Source of the DNA: Biformimicrobium ophioploci
GTDB taxonomy: Bacteria; Pseudomonadota; Gammaproteobacteria; Pseudomonadales; Cellvibrionaceae
NCBI RefSeq assembly: GCF_030270605.1
Contig: NZ_BSYJ01000002.1
Span: forward strand, 558,001-622,000
DNA length: 64,000 nt
Direction: 5' to 3'
Within the stretch, counting starts at the first letter, position 1. Every line of letters starts with the position of its first letter. Shown here piece by piece: positions 35,536 to 47,940 of the stretch. The notes below the pieces were generated by a model. That model did no database searches. It was given only the letters and a program-made list of their open reading frames with translations, and was not told the DNA's origin. The translations under genes and the position numbers were made by a program.

Positions 35536-36759
35536 TTGATCAGTATCCTGGGCATTATTGTTCTACTGGGGATCGCCGTTGCCTTGTCGAGCAATCGCCG
35601 CGCCATCAACCTGCGTACGGTACTGGGTGCGTTTGCGATCCAGGCCAGCTTTGCCGCACTGGTGCTGTATTTCCCGATGGGGCGGGACGGTTTGGCCGCG
35701 GCTGCAGGCGCTGTCCAGCATGTCATCGATTATGCCAACACCGGTATCGAGTTCCTGTTTGGCAACGTCATGCCAGATCCAGCGGGGCCGCTGGGCTTTG
35801 TCTTCGCTATCAAGGTGCTGCCGGTAGTGGTATTCCTGTCCGCACTGATGTCGATCCTGTATTACTTCGGCATCATGCAGAGGGTGGTCGGTTTCCTCGG
35901 CGGCCTGATCAAGCGCGCGCTGGGTACCAGCCAGCCGGAATCCCTGTCCGCCACGGCCAATATCTTTGTTGGCCAGACGGAAGCGCCGCTTGTAGTCAGG
36001 CCTTACATCGAGCGCATGACCAATTCCGAACTGTTTGCGGTGATGACCGGTGGCCTCGCTTCTATTGCTGGCGCGGTGATGGCCGGCTATGCGGCCATGG
36101 GGGTGGACCTCAAGTACCTGATCGCTGCCAGTTTTATGGCAGCACCGGGCGGCCTGTTGATGGCGAAGATCATGATGCCGGAAACGGATACCCCGGTGCC
36201 GATCGATGAGCACATTGCGTTCGACGAGACCGACAAGCCCAGTAATGCCATTGATGCCGCGGCGAGTGGCGCACTGACCGGCATGCAGCTGGCGATGAAT
36301 ATCGGTGCCATGCTGGTGGCGTTTATCGCCCTTATCGCTTTGCTCAATGGCATGATCGGCTGGGTTGCAGGCCTGTTTGACGTCGAGGGCATTACCCTGG
36401 AGCGTATTCTCGGTTATGTATTTGCGCCACTGGCATTCCTGATGGGTACACCGTGGTCGGAAGCAATGCAGACCGGTAGCCTGATCGGCCAGAAAATTGT
36501 GCTGAATGAATTCGTGGCCTATGTCGAATTCATCAAGATGAAGGACAGCATGTCCGAACATGCACAGATCATCGCAACCTTTGCGCTCTGCGGGTTCGCC
36601 AATCTTTCTTCCATTGCCATGTTGCTTGGCGGCCTCGGCGGTCTGGCACCAAGCCGCCGGCATGATATCGCGCGCATGGGTATTAGGGCGGTGATCGCCG
36701 GAACCCTGTCGAACCTGATGAGTGCTGTATTGGCCGGCTTATTCCTTTCCCTGAGTTAA
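35536..36759 (+). CDS. Concentrative nucleoside transporter (CNT/NupC family)
   Basis: A 407-residue inner-membrane carrier. The CNT hallmark G-Q-T-E-A-P is present, followed by the long helical core with late [10 protein letters not shown] and N-L-M-S-A-V-L-A-G segments. The family couples nucleoside uptake to H+ or Na+. The likely start is TTG 35536 with GGGGA 8 bases upstream; a longer frame exists but runs back into the preceding gene. It supplies nucleosides to DeoD and DeoB encoded downstream. Co-directional with the deo genes and 31 bases after the kinase-like gene. Confidence 0.92.
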   Translation: MISILGIIVLLGIAVALSSNRRAINLRTVLGAFAIQASFAALVLYFPMGRDGLAAAAGAVQHVIDYANTGIEFLFGNVMPDPAGPLGFVFAIKVLPVVVFLSALMSILYYFGIMQRVVGFLGGLIKRALGTSQPESLSATANIFVGQTEAPLVVRPYIERMTNSELFAVMTGGLASIAGAVMAGYAAMGVDLKYLIAASFMAAPGGLLMAKIMMPETDTPVPIDEHIAFDETDKPSNAIDAAASGALTGMQLAMNIGAMLVAFIALIALLNGMIGWVAGLFDVEGITLERILGYVFAPLAFLMGTPWSEAMQTGSLIGQKIVLNEFVAYVEFIKMKDSMSEHAQIIATFALCGFANLSSIAMLLGGLGGLAPSRRHDIARMGIRAVIAGTLSNLMSAVLAGLFLSLS

Positions 36760-36787
36760 GACTTTTAGAGGTTCTGTCGAAAGTTTT

Positions 36788-38002
36788 ATGAAACGTGCAA
36801 TCTTGCTGGTACTGGACTCATTCGGCATCGGCGCGACGAAGGATGCTGCGCGCTTTGGTGATGCCGGCGCGGATACACTCGGGCATATCGCCCGTGCCTG
36901 TGCCGAGGGGAACCTGCCCGAGCGTAAAAACGGCGCACTTGACCTGCCCAACCTGACACGCCTCGGATTGATGCATGCGGCCCGGGAAAGCACGGGCCAC
37001 TTTCCGGCAGGTTCCGATGCGGGCGCGCAGATTGTAGGCGCCTACGGCTACGCTGAAGAATTGAGTAGCGGTAAGGATACCTCCAGCGGGCACTGGGAAA
37101 TGGCGGGTGTGCCGGTGCAATTCGACTGGGGTTATTTCACAGATAAGGAAAACAGTTTTCCGCCGGAGCTGCTGCAAGCGCTGGTGGAAAAGTGTGATCT
37201 GCCCGGGGTACTTGGCAACTGCCACGCCTCCGGTACGGAGATTATCGCCCGTCTCGGCGAGGAACACATGCGCACTGGCAAGCCCATCGTATATACCTCT
37301 GCCGACAGCGTTTTCCAGATAGCCTGCCATGAGGAATCTTTCGGCCTCGATAAGCTGATGGCGGTTTGCGAAACCGCGTATGAACTGCTCGAGGACTACA
37401 ATATCTGCCGGGTGATCGCCCGGCCTTTTGTTGGTAAATGTGCCGCGGACTTCAAGCGCACCGGCAACCGACGTGATTTTTCCGTCAGGCCGCCGGCGCC
37501 AACCCTGCTGGACAAACTGATCGAGTCTTGTGGTGAGGTGCTTGCGGTAGGCAAGATCTCCGATATCTTTGCCGCCCAGGGCATCAGCCGCAAAATCAAG
37601 GCCAGCGGGCTCGACAACCTGTTTGATGCCACACTCACTGCGATGGATGAGGGCGGCGACAGGAGCCTGGTATTTACCAATTTTGTCGATTTTGATGCGG
37701 AGTTTGGCCACCGCCGTAACGTGGCCGGATATGCAAATGCCCTGGAGTGGTTCGACCGTCGTCTGCCCGAGTTGCTGGATAAGATGCAGGAAGGCGACGT
37801 GCTGGTAATTTCAGCAGACCATGGTTGTGATCCCACCTGGCCGGGTAGTGACCATACGCGTGAGCACATTCCAGTACTGGTTTATGGAAAGGGCGTCAAG
37901 CCGGGCTCCGTCGGCGCGCGCGAGACCTTTGCTGATATCGGCCAGTCACTTGCCAGCCACTTCGGGATTGCACCGCTCGGTTTCGGGCGCAGTTTTTTAT
38001 AA
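36788..38002 (+). CDS. deoB: Phosphopentomutase
   Basis: A 404-residue enzyme of the alkaline-phosphatase-like superfamily that converts (deoxy)ribose-1-phosphate to the 5-phosphate. Metal and phosphate-site motifs are visible: V-L-D-S-F-G-I-G at the N-terminus, D-T-S-S-G-H-W-E with the phosphorylated residue, and [15 protein letters not shown] at the C-terminus. The length equals E. coli DeoB (407). It sits between the nucleoside transporter (28 bases upstream) and deoD, matching its role between DeoD and DeoC in the pathway. Confidence 0.96.
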   Translation: MKRAILLVLDSFGIGATKDAARFGDAGADTLGHIARACAEGNLPERKNGALDLPNLTRLGLMHAARESTGHFPAGSDAGAQIVGAYGYAEELSSGKDTSSGHWEMAGVPVQFDWGYFTDKENSFPPELLQALVEKCDLPGVLGNCHASGTEIIARLGEEHMRTGKPIVYTSADSVFQIACHEESFGLDKLMAVCETAYELLEDYNICRVIARPFVGKCAADFKRTGNRRDFSVRPPAPTLLDKLIESCGEVLAVGKISDIFAAQGISRKIKASGLDNLFDATLTAMDEGGDRSLVFTNFVDFDAEFGHRRNVAGYANALEWFDRRLPELLDKMQEGDVLVISADHGCDPTWPGSDHTREHIPVLVYGKGVKPGSVGARETFADIGQSLASHFGIAPLGFGRSFL

Positions 38003-38056
38003 ATACCCGTTTTAGACAGGCCTCTTTGCGACAGCAAGGGTAGCCATGGAGAACAT

Positions 38057-38761
38057 ATGTCCATTCACATTAATGCCAAAGCTGGTGATTTTGCCAAGAC
38101 CGTACTGATGCCCGGCGATCCTTTGCGGGCAAAATTCATTGCCGAGGAATTCCTGCAGGATGCCGTTCAGGTTACGGATGTACGTGGCATGCTCGGATTT
38201 ACCGGTACCTACAATGGCAAGCCGGTTTCTGTAATGGGTTCTGGCATGGGGATACCGTCTGCGTCCATCTATGCGAAAGAACTGATCACTGAATACGGAG
38301 TGGAAAATATCATCCGTGTCGGCAGCTGCGGTGCGGTAGGCAAGGATATCAAGCTGCGCGATGTGGTGATTGGTATGGGCGCCTGCACAGATTCCAACGT
38401 CAACCGCATGCGTTTTCGCGGTTACGATTTTGCTGCGATCGCGGATTTTGGCTTGCTGGAAAAGGCCGTGGCATCCGGGCGCAAGCTCGGCGTGAATTTG
38501 CAGGTGGGCAATATCTATTCCGCCGACCTGTTCTACACGCCGGAACCGGAAATGTTCGACCTGATGGAAAAACTGAATGTGCTCGGCGTCGAAATGGAGG
38601 CCGCAGGTCTCTATGGCGTGGCAGCGGAATTCGGTGCTAAGGCCTTGGCGATCTGCACGGTTTCAGATCACATCCGCCGGGGTGAGGCGCTTTCCAGCGA
38701 AGACCGGCAGACGTCCCTGCGCGAGATGATTCAGGTGGCGCTGGACAGTGTGGCGGGCTGA
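38057..38761 (+). CDS. deoD: Purine-nucleoside phosphorylase, DeoD type
   Basis: A 234-residue hexameric-type PNP (E. coli DeoD is 239). The phosphate-binding V-L-M-P-G-D-P-L-R motif, R-V-G-S-C-G-A, and the E-M-E-A-A-G-L-Y ribose/base-binding box are all present. It cleaves purine (deoxy)nucleosides with phosphate to give a free base and (deoxy)ribose-1-phosphate. GGAGA lies just upstream of ATG 38057. Last enzyme of the deo set; no pyrimidine phosphorylase (deoA) is present here, so this locus is geared to purine nucleosides. Confidence 0.97.
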   Translation: MSIHINAKAGDFAKTVLMPGDPLRAKFIAEEFLQDAVQVTDVRGMLGFTGTYNGKPVSVMGSGMGIPSASIYAKELITEYGVENIIRVGSCGAVGKDIKLRDVVIGMGACTDSNVNRMRFRGYDFAAIADFGLLEKAVASGRKLGVNLQVGNIYSADLFYTPEPEMFDLMEKLNVLGVEMEAAGLYGVAAEFGAKALAICTVSDHIRRGEALSSEDRQTSLREMIQVALDSVAG

Positions 38762-38803
38762 GCCAAACTGAATTAATAGCCTTTTCAATACCGGTTCTCT
38801 GTA

Positions 38804-40030
38804 ATGAAATTTCCGGTACATATCTTCCTCGTTTTCGGCCTGATGCTGCTGTCGGGCCTGGTCGGCGGGATCAGCTGGCGCGAAGCTGGCTACGGCAGTG
38901 GTCCGCGCGATTCTTCCCGTGCAGCAGAGGGGCCCTTGCGGGAGGTGGCATTCGTTGCGAATGCTGCCGATGGCACCGTCAGCCTGCTGGATTTAGCCAG
39001 CAAACAGGTCCTGACCACTGTCGACGTGATACCGGATGGAAAGCGGGTCGGTCCGTTCCGGGATATCGTGCAGTGGGTTGCCCAGCCCTTCCTTGAGCGG
39101 CGTGCGGGCCCCAATTTCGTACAGGATACAGACCTTTCTCGCGATGGCCGTGTGCTATTTGTGTCCCGTGGGCACCTCGGTGACGTCGTGGCGCTGGATA
39201 TTGTCACGGGCGAAGTCCTCTGGCGCACACCGGTAGCAGGGCTGTTCGCAGGTCCGATGGCGCTGTCTGTCGATGGGCAACACCTGTATATCGCCGCCAC
39301 TATCCGTGGGGATAACCGTGTTGAGGTGCTGGATAGCAGCAATGGTGAACGCGCGGGTGCGATTCGCGCCGGGCAGTGGCCCTTTGCTATCCAGGTTTCG
39401 GCGGACGACAGCAAGGTATTTGTCGCAAGCCTCGGGGATATGCAGAAGCAGGCTTCTGAGCGCACAGAAGACAGGGATGCCTACCAGATTGCAGTGGTGG
39501 ATTCCGGCAGCCTGAAGCCCGAGATGATCTACCGGTTTGAGTCGGGGGTTCGTCCTTTTCAGGTCGCACCCGACGGGCGCATGCTCTATGCGCAGCTTTC
39601 CGCGCTTCACGGCCTGGTTGCGGTGCACCTGGTATCACATCAGCGTGCCGGCCATATCCAGCTGCCAGTGAAGCCGGGCGTGACGGAAGCAGACTGGGAT
39701 TTCGAGGCGCCGCATCACGGTCTCGCGCTGTCCGGCGACGGGCGCCTGCTCTGCGCTGCAGGGCGCGCTTCGGATTATGCTGCGTTGGTTGAGGTTCCGG
39801 CGCTCAAGTTGCGGGGAACCGTTGCGGTTGGTGATGCTCCCGGCTGGGCCGCGTATGCGGCTGCCGACGGCCTGTGCCTGCTGGCTAACAGCCGCAGTAA
39901 CGATGTTTCCGTGGTTGAGGTTGCGAGCCAGCGCGAAATAAAGCGCATACCGGTGGGGCGTTTTCCGAACCACATTACCGTCGGGTTTGTTCCCGAAGCA
40001 ATGCTGGGGTCAACACTGGGGTCAGAGTAA
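38804..40030 (+). CDS. Exported YncE-like beta-propeller protein
   Basis: A 408-residue protein with an N-terminal hydrophobic signal/anchor (L-V-F-G-L-M-L-L-S-G-L-V-G-G) followed by YVTN-type beta-propeller repeats: A-N-A-A-D-G-T-V-S-L-L-D, V-A-L-D-I-V-T-G-E-V, L-L-A-N-S-R-S-N-D-V-S-V-V-E-V. Such propellers bind ligands or DNA or act as scaffolds in the periplasm; no enzyme activity is implied. It follows deoD by 42 bases. The last residues (L-G-S-T-L-G-S-E) and the stop codon are encoded by a REP-like repeat, so the original C-terminus may have been altered. Confidence 0.78.
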   Translation: MKFPVHIFLVFGLMLLSGLVGGISWREAGYGSGPRDSSRAAEGPLREVAFVANAADGTVSLLDLASKQVLTTVDVIPDGKRVGPFRDIVQWVAQPFLERRAGPNFVQDTDLSRDGRVLFVSRGHLGDVVALDIVTGEVLWRTPVAGLFAGPMALSVDGQHLYIAATIRGDNRVEVLDSSNGERAGAIRAGQWPFAIQVSADDSKVFVASLGDMQKQASERTEDRDAYQIAVVDSGSLKPEMIYRFESGVRPFQVAPDGRMLYAQLSALHGLVAVHLVSHQRAGHIQLPVKPGVTEADWDFEAPHHGLALSGDGRLLCAAGRASDYAALVEVPALKLRGTVAVGDAPGWAAYAAADGLCLLANSRSNDVSVVEVASQREIKRIPVGRFPNHITVGFVPEAMLGSTLGSE

Positions 40031-40043
40031 TACTCTGACCCCA
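40005..40043. repeat. REP-like palindrome, copy 4, with partial direct copy
   Basis: Perfect 12-base stem TGGGGTCAGAGT / ACTCTGACCCCA (40017-40028 and 40032-40043) preceded by a partial copy TGGGGTCA at 40005-40012. It overlaps the 3' end and stop codon of the beta-propeller gene. Confidence 0.92.
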
Positions 40044-40048
40044 TTATA

Positions 40049-40642
40049 TCAGCCGTTGGCTTTGTTGAATTTGCGCGCCGCTGCGGCGACGAAGACATAG
40101 GTCCATCCCTGTACGATCAGTTCGATCGCAACAAACATGCCGATCACCCACAGGCTGCTTTCCGGCCACTTCATCAGGATCATGATCCCGAGGATCAGCG
40201 AGATGATCCCGGAGACAATGACCCAGGCACGTGCACCGGCAGCTTTCCACTGTATGCCGGCAATGATGCGCAGCACGCCCGCGGCCGCAATCACACTACC
40301 AAGCAGCAGTGTTAGCACCATGGATCCCGCCTGCGGGTTGCTGAGCAGCCCGAGGCCGCCAGCGATATATAGCGCCGCGGTGAGCAGGTGCAGTAAACGA
40401 TTTTTCCAGGTGGACTCCCGGAACATGTAGACAAACTGGAAGCCGCCGCCGACCAACAGCAGGATGCCGAACATCAGCATGGTGCCGATGGTGACGGCGG
40501 CACTCATACCGAGGCCGATGGTGCCGAGCAGTACATAGATGACACCCAGGGCAAGCAACCAGCCCCAGTTTCTGCCGATGTTGCCGAAAGAGAGTGGTGC
40601 ATCAGCTTCATTGACAGGGCCACTGGGGTGTTGGTCATTCAT
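40049..40642 (-). CDS. HdeD/DUF308 family membrane protein
   Basis: A 197-residue protein with six predicted helices arranged as three tandem pairs, the HdeD-type pattern (G-G-G-F-Q-F-V-Y-M-F, G-G-L-G-L-L-S-N-P, A-G-I-Q-W-K). E. coli HdeD is linked to acid resistance at high cell density, but the exact activity of the family is unknown. GGGAGA lies 7 bases before ATG 40642. Its 3' end abuts the REP-like palindrome at 40043. Confidence 0.88.
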   Translation of the reverse strand: MNDQHPSGPVNEADAPLSFGNIGRNWGWLLALGVIYVLLGTIGLGMSAAVTIGTMLMFGILLLVGGGFQFVYMFRESTWKNRLLHLLTAALYIAGGLGLLSNPQAGSMVLTLLLGSVIAAAGVLRIIAGIQWKAAGARAWVIVSGIISLILGIMILMKWPESSLWVIGMFVAIELIVQGWTYVFVAAAARKFNKANG

Positions 40643-40745
40643 TGGGTAGTCTCCCGGATTCGATAAAAGCAGGATTCAGAACGTTCAGGGCGACTGCGCT
40701 TGCTATTCAGCGCAGCCCGTCGTTTTCGGTTGCTGTGAGTCCGGG

Positions 40746-40979
40746 TTACCGGTGACGGTTTGCGCGATGGTGATCGGAACTCTGCGGCTTGCGGTTGCCC
40801 TGTTGGCCTGGCCCGGTGTACCGGGATGTTTCGGCTACCGGATGTCGCGTGGAGGGGAAATCGTGCCTGCGTCCCTCATCGGATTCCGGTACGGCGTAAA
40901 TTCCCTGAGGCTGCCGGCCGAATGATCGCGCGGCCCGCTCAAACGCTGATAGGGTCTTCTTGTGTGTGTTAGCGCTCAC
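40746..40979 (-). CDS. Small hydrophilic protein, unknown
   Basis: A 77-residue protein, rich in Arg, His, Pro and Ser, with no signal peptide or membrane segment and no recognised family. Support for coding comes from a near-perfect ribosome-binding site AAAGGAGG 6 bases upstream of a GTG start at 40979. It is probably intrinsically disordered. It is divergent from the AdaA-AlkA gene, sharing a 139-base regulatory region. Possible regulatory partner or unrelated. Confidence 0.5.
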   Translation of the reverse strand: MSANTHKKTLSAFERAARSFGRQPQGIYAVPESDEGRRHDFPSTRHPVAETSRYTGPGQQGNRKPQSSDHHRANRHR

Positions 40980-41036
40980 GGCTTGCCTCCTTTGGCGTGA
41001 AACTCCTCTTAAATACTAGATTCACTTTTGTGGAAT

Positions 41037-41054
41037 GACCGGTGGTAACCGGTC
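41037..41054. promoter_or_regulatory. Palindrome in the divergent AdaA-AlkA/unknown promoter region
   Basis: Perfect 7-base inverted repeat GACCGGT-GGTA-ACCGGTC, 64 bases upstream of the AdaA-AlkA gene. It could be an operator for the AraC-type Ada half or another regulator. Inference only. Confidence 0.35.
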
Positions 41055-41118
41055 TGGCAGATACATTCAGTTCCGAAAATGGCTAGTGTGCGTGGCGTGG
41101 CGCGCTTAGACTGACTGC

Positions 41119-42615
41119 ATGAACAGTGAATCCCGGCATTCGACTCATGACCCTGCGGTGTATGCCCGTGCCCGGCTGGCGCGGGACCCGCGCTTTGACG
41201 GCAGCTTTTACACGGCAGTGCGCACTACCGGCATCTTCTGCCGGCCGATTTGCCCTGCACGCCCGCCAAAAGAGGAGAATGTGACTTATTACGAGTCAGC
41301 AGTCGAAGCGATTGCTGCCGGCTACCGGCCCTGCCTGCGCTGCAGGCCCGATGCGGCCCCCGGCAGTCCCGCCTGGCGGTTGGTAGATACCACGCTGCAG
41401 CGCGCGCTTGGCATCATGCGCTCGGAGCTGGGGCCGCATTCCATTGAACATTTGTCGACGCGTCTGGGTGTGAGCAGTCGTTACCTGCGCAAGCTGTTCA
41501 GAGAGCGCCTCGGGCTGAACCCGCTCAAGATCTGGCAGGCCGAGCGTGCGCTATTTGCATTCAGCCTGCTGCGGGATACCGGCTTGCCGGTGGCGCAGGT
41601 TGCCTACGAGGCGGGGTTCAACAGTATTCGGCGCTTTAACGATGTGTTCCGGGAGGTTTACCAACAGACCCCGACAGAAGTGCGGCGTGGTGCCGCGGCG
41701 CGCCAGGCAGCTGCGCCGCTCGCGCTTTCCCTGGATTACCGGCCCCCGTTTGACTGGCAGAGAGTGCTGTCGTTTTTCCGCTTGCGGGCGATGGCCGGGG
41801 TGGAGCAGGTGAGTGACTGTAGCTACCGGCGCAGCTTCTGTCTGGACGGGCAATGTGGTGTTGTGACCGTCACCGATGAACCCGATAAGCACCGCCTGAG
41901 GGCGGAATTTGAGTTGTTGCCACAGGGAAGGGGAGTGCGCAGCAGCGCAGTTCTGTTTGCGGTGCGCCAGCGCTTGCGCCGGATTTTCGACCTGGACGCC
42001 AATGTGACGGAGATCCAGCGTGATCTGGAACACGACCCGCTGCTGGCCGCAGAGCTGGCGAGCAATCCCGGTATACGCCTGCCGGGCGCCTGGGACCCGT
42101 TCGAATACGCGCTGCGCGCAATTCTCGGCCAGCAGATCTCTGTCAAGGCGGCAACCACGATCGCGGGGCGTATCGTTGCCCGTTGTGGCAACAAGTTCGA
42201 GCTGACGGATGGCAGCGTGATGCATGCATTCCCGTCTGCTGGCGAGCTTGCCGATGAATCCTTTGAGGGGCTGGGGCTGACGCGCAAGCGCGCGGAAACG
42301 TTGCGAGAGTTTGTCCGTGCCGCGAATGACGGGCGCGTTGATTTTCAACAGACCAATCTGGAGCAATGGTGCGCGCAAATGGTAGAGCTGCCGGGCATTG
42401 GTGAATGGACGGCCCAGTATACGGCCATGCGCGGTCTCAGCATGCCGGATGCGTTTCCGGCATCAGACCTGGGCATCCTCAAGGCGCTGGGCGGGCGGCA
42501 CAATGGTGAGTGGGTGAAGACCACGCCCGCCCGTGCGCTGGCGCGCGCCGAGGCGTGGCGGCCCTGGCGGGCTTACGGCGCACTGCTGTGTTGGCAGAGC
42601 CTGGGTAGTGAATGA
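41119..42615 (+). CDS. AdaA-AlkA fusion: alkylation sensor/activator and 3-methyladenine DNA glycosylase
   Basis: A 498-residue three-part protein. Residues 1-80 form an Ada zinc domain with four Cys ligands (41, 45, 72, 75); Cys41 is the counterpart of the methyl-acceptor Cys. Residues 85-190 are an AraC-type helix-turn-helix domain. Residues 200-498 are an AlkA-like glycosylase with a helix-hairpin-helix (L-P-G-I-G-E-W-T-A) and the catalytic Asp in A-S-D-L-G-I. It repairs methylated bases and can sense methyl-phosphotriesters to activate transcription. The O6-methylguanine methyltransferase function is supplied by the adjacent ogt. Together they form an adaptive response to DNA alkylation. 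Confidence 0.93.
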   Translation: MNSESRHSTHDPAVYARARLARDPRFDGSFYTAVRTTGIFCRPICPARPPKEENVTYYESAVEAIAAGYRPCLRCRPDAAPGSPAWRLVDTTLQRALGIMRSELGPHSIEHLSTRLGVSSRYLRKLFRERLGLNPLKIWQAERALFAFSLLRDTGLPVAQVAYEAGFNSIRRFNDVFREVYQQTPTEVRRGAAARQAAAPLALSLDYRPPFDWQRVLSFFRLRAMAGVEQVSDCSYRRSFCLDGQCGVVTVTDEPDKHRLRAEFELLPQGRGVRSSAVLFAVRQRLRRIFDLDANVTEIQRDLEHDPLLAAELASNPGIRLPGAWDPFEYALRAILGQQISVKAATTIAGRIVARCGNKFELTDGSVMHAFPSAGELADESFEGLGLTRKRAETLREFVRAANDGRVDFQQTNLEQWCAQMVELPGIGEWTAQYTAMRGLSMPDAFPASDLGILKALGGRHNGEWVKTTPARALARAEAWRPWRAYGALLCWQSLGSE

Positions 42616-42660
42616 TGATGGCCGGATTGATGTCATGGGTTGAATACAGGAAGGCGATAG

Positions 42661-43164
42661 ATGACAACGAGTTACGGGATTTATAAAACCGGCTTTGGGG
42701 AAGTGGCCATAGCCGCGGATGACAAGGGCGTGACCGCGCTCAGCTTCCAGGCTGGAAAGTGTCCGCTGGCGCCGGCGCAGGACTGGGTCGAGCAGCAGAC
42801 ACCGATACTGCAGCGGGCGGCGGTTGAGCTGAACGAGTACCTGGAGGGTATCCGCCGTGACTTTCAGGTACCGCTGAACCCGGCAGGTACCGAATTCCAG
42901 CGTAGCGTCTGGGCACAGCTGCGGCAGATTCCGTATGGCCAGACCTGGAATTACGCCCAGCTCGCGGAGGCAATCGGTAACCCCCGCGCGGTGCGGGCGG
43001 TAGCGAGGGCCAATGGTGCCAACCCGGTTGCGGTGATGATCCCGTGTCACCGGGTGATCGGCAGCGACGGCAGCCTGACCGGCTATGCCGGGGGCCTCGA
43101 ACTGAAGGCAAAACTGCTCGGTCTCGAAGGGGCTGCGTTTATCTCCCAACCCGAATTGCTCTGA
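42661..43164 (+). CDS. ogt: Methylated-DNA-protein-cysteine methyltransferase
   Basis: A 167-residue suicide repair protein that transfers the methyl group from O6-methylguanine to its own Cys129 in the invariant motif P-C-H-R-V. The DNA-binding wedge F-Q-R-S-V-W-A-Q-L precedes it. The length matches E. coli Ogt (171). It begins 45 bases after the AdaA-AlkA gene, likely in the same operon and under Ada-type control. Confidence 0.95.
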   Translation: MTTSYGIYKTGFGEVAIAADDKGVTALSFQAGKCPLAPAQDWVEQQTPILQRAAVELNEYLEGIRRDFQVPLNPAGTEFQRSVWAQLRQIPYGQTWNYAQLAEAIGNPRAVRAVARANGANPVAVMIPCHRVIGSDGSLTGYAGGLELKAKLLGLEGAAFISQPELL

Positions 43165-43354
43165 CTGCCCCCGCGCGGGATAATGCCCGTTGTTTCAGAT
43201 ATTGAGCGTGCCCGGCGTGGGCCATGACAGACCGTCTGCGTACATGGCGATCCGACGCCTCGGCGTGCGCAGTCGAGCTCCCAGAGATGGGCTCGATGCG
43301 TGTCTGGAGTGGCCCACACCGGGTACTGAAAACCAGCCAGATATGGAGTGTCGA

Positions 43355-43891
43355 ATGCTTTACCAGTTGGGCGAAAAACAACCAGTGCTGGACGGGAGCG
43401 GGCACTATTTTGCCCCCGGCTGCCATGTGATGGGCAATGTGGTGCTCGGCGAGAACGTCAGTGTCTGGTTCAATGCCGTGATCCGCGGCGACAATGACCC
43501 GATCACCATCGGTAAGGACAGCAATGTCCAGGACGGAGCCGTGCTGCACACGGACCCGGGTGTGCCGCTGACACTGGGGCAGGGGGTTACCGTCGGGCAC
43601 AAGGCCATGTTGCATGGCTGCACGGTTGGTGATTACTCGCTGGTGGGTATCAATGCGGTGGTGCTCAACGGTGCGAAGATTGGCAAGTGCTGCATCATCG
43701 GTGCCAATGCACTGGTGAAGGAAGGCATGGAGATCCCGGACTATTCGCTGGTCGTCGGCAGTCCCGGCAAAGTGATCCGCCAGCTGGACGAGTCGACGTT
43801 CGAGTTGCTCAAGGCCAGCGCCGATATTTATGTAGCCAACGGCCAGCGGTTTTCGGAACAGCTGAAGCCGGTAGAAGAATTTTCCTATTAA
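43355..43891 (+). CDS. Gamma-carbonic-anhydrase-like hexapeptide-repeat protein (YrdA family)
   Basis: A 178-residue left-handed beta-helix protein. Metal-binding His positions fit the family: [10 protein letters not shown], then [10 protein letters not shown]. Hexapeptide repeats such as [10 protein letters not shown] and [10 protein letters not shown] run the full length. Gamma-type homologues bind zinc or iron, and some have carbonic anhydrase activity, but most YrdA-like members are untested. ATG 43355 with GGAG 6 bases upstream is preferred over an upstream in-frame start (43190) that would add 55 unrelated residues. Followed closely by the DUF1289 gene. Confidence 0.9.
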   Translation: MLYQLGEKQPVLDGSGHYFAPGCHVMGNVVLGENVSVWFNAVIRGDNDPITIGKDSNVQDGAVLHTDPGVPLTLGQGVTVGHKAMLHGCTVGDYSLVGINAVVLNGAKIGKCCIIGANALVKEGMEIPDYSLVVGSPGKVIRQLDESTFELLKASADIYVANGQRFSEQLKPVEEFSY

Positions 43892-43896
43892 GAGTT

Positions 43897-44136
43897 ATGT
43901 CTGTAGTCGATAAAACGGTAAAGACCATTGACCCGGCGGTAGTAACCGTAAGCCGGGAAAAACCGGTGAAATCCCCGTGCATTTCAGTGTGCGCGCTGAA
44001 TGAAGAGGATATCTGCGAGGGCTGCTTTCGCACCGGTCATGAAATCAGCCGCTGGGGCCGTATGCATAACGATGAGCGGCGCGAAGTCCTGATTGCGTGT
44101 AACGAGCGCGCGCGGGCGATGGGGCGGGTCTGGTAA
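43897..44136 (+). CDS. DUF1289 small cysteine-rich protein
   Basis: A 79-residue protein with the DUF1289 signature: S-P-C-I-S-V-C ... D-I-C-E-G-C-F-R-T, four Cys that may bind a metal or Fe-S cluster, and the following E-I-x-x-W. Found widely in proteobacteria as a short stand-alone gene; function unknown. ATG 43897 starts 5 bases after the preceding stop, suggesting co-transcription with the gamma-carbonic-anhydrase-like gene. Confidence 0.9.
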   Translation: MSVVDKTVKTIDPAVVTVSREKPVKSPCISVCALNEEDICEGCFRTGHEISRWGRMHNDERREVLIACNERARAMGRVW

Positions 44137-44236
44137 CCGGCTGAAGCTCAATTAATTGAATGAAATGTAAGGCGCGCCCGCAGTACGCAACAGGCGCACC
44201 GCAAGGGCGATGAGCCAATAAGAACTATTAAATTTT

Positions 44237-47767
<3,531 letters not shown>

Positions 47768-47940
47768 CGGATCGACTGTCCGGTTCCCTTACAGTAAGGT
47801 ATGCCGCCATAATTGGTCTGGTGCTAGAGCGTAGATTTGGTCGATGTTTGGCGACGTTGACTACAATTTATCGATATTTTGCAAGAATTTGTCTTTGCCC
47901 GGTTGCTTTGCGGCCGGGCGGGAACGAACAGGTGGCCTGA

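Noticed and set aside
47839-47867. Promoter for accA (TTGGTC ... TACAAT)
   Set aside because: The -10 is good but the spacer is 19 bases and the -35 poor; not enough to call.
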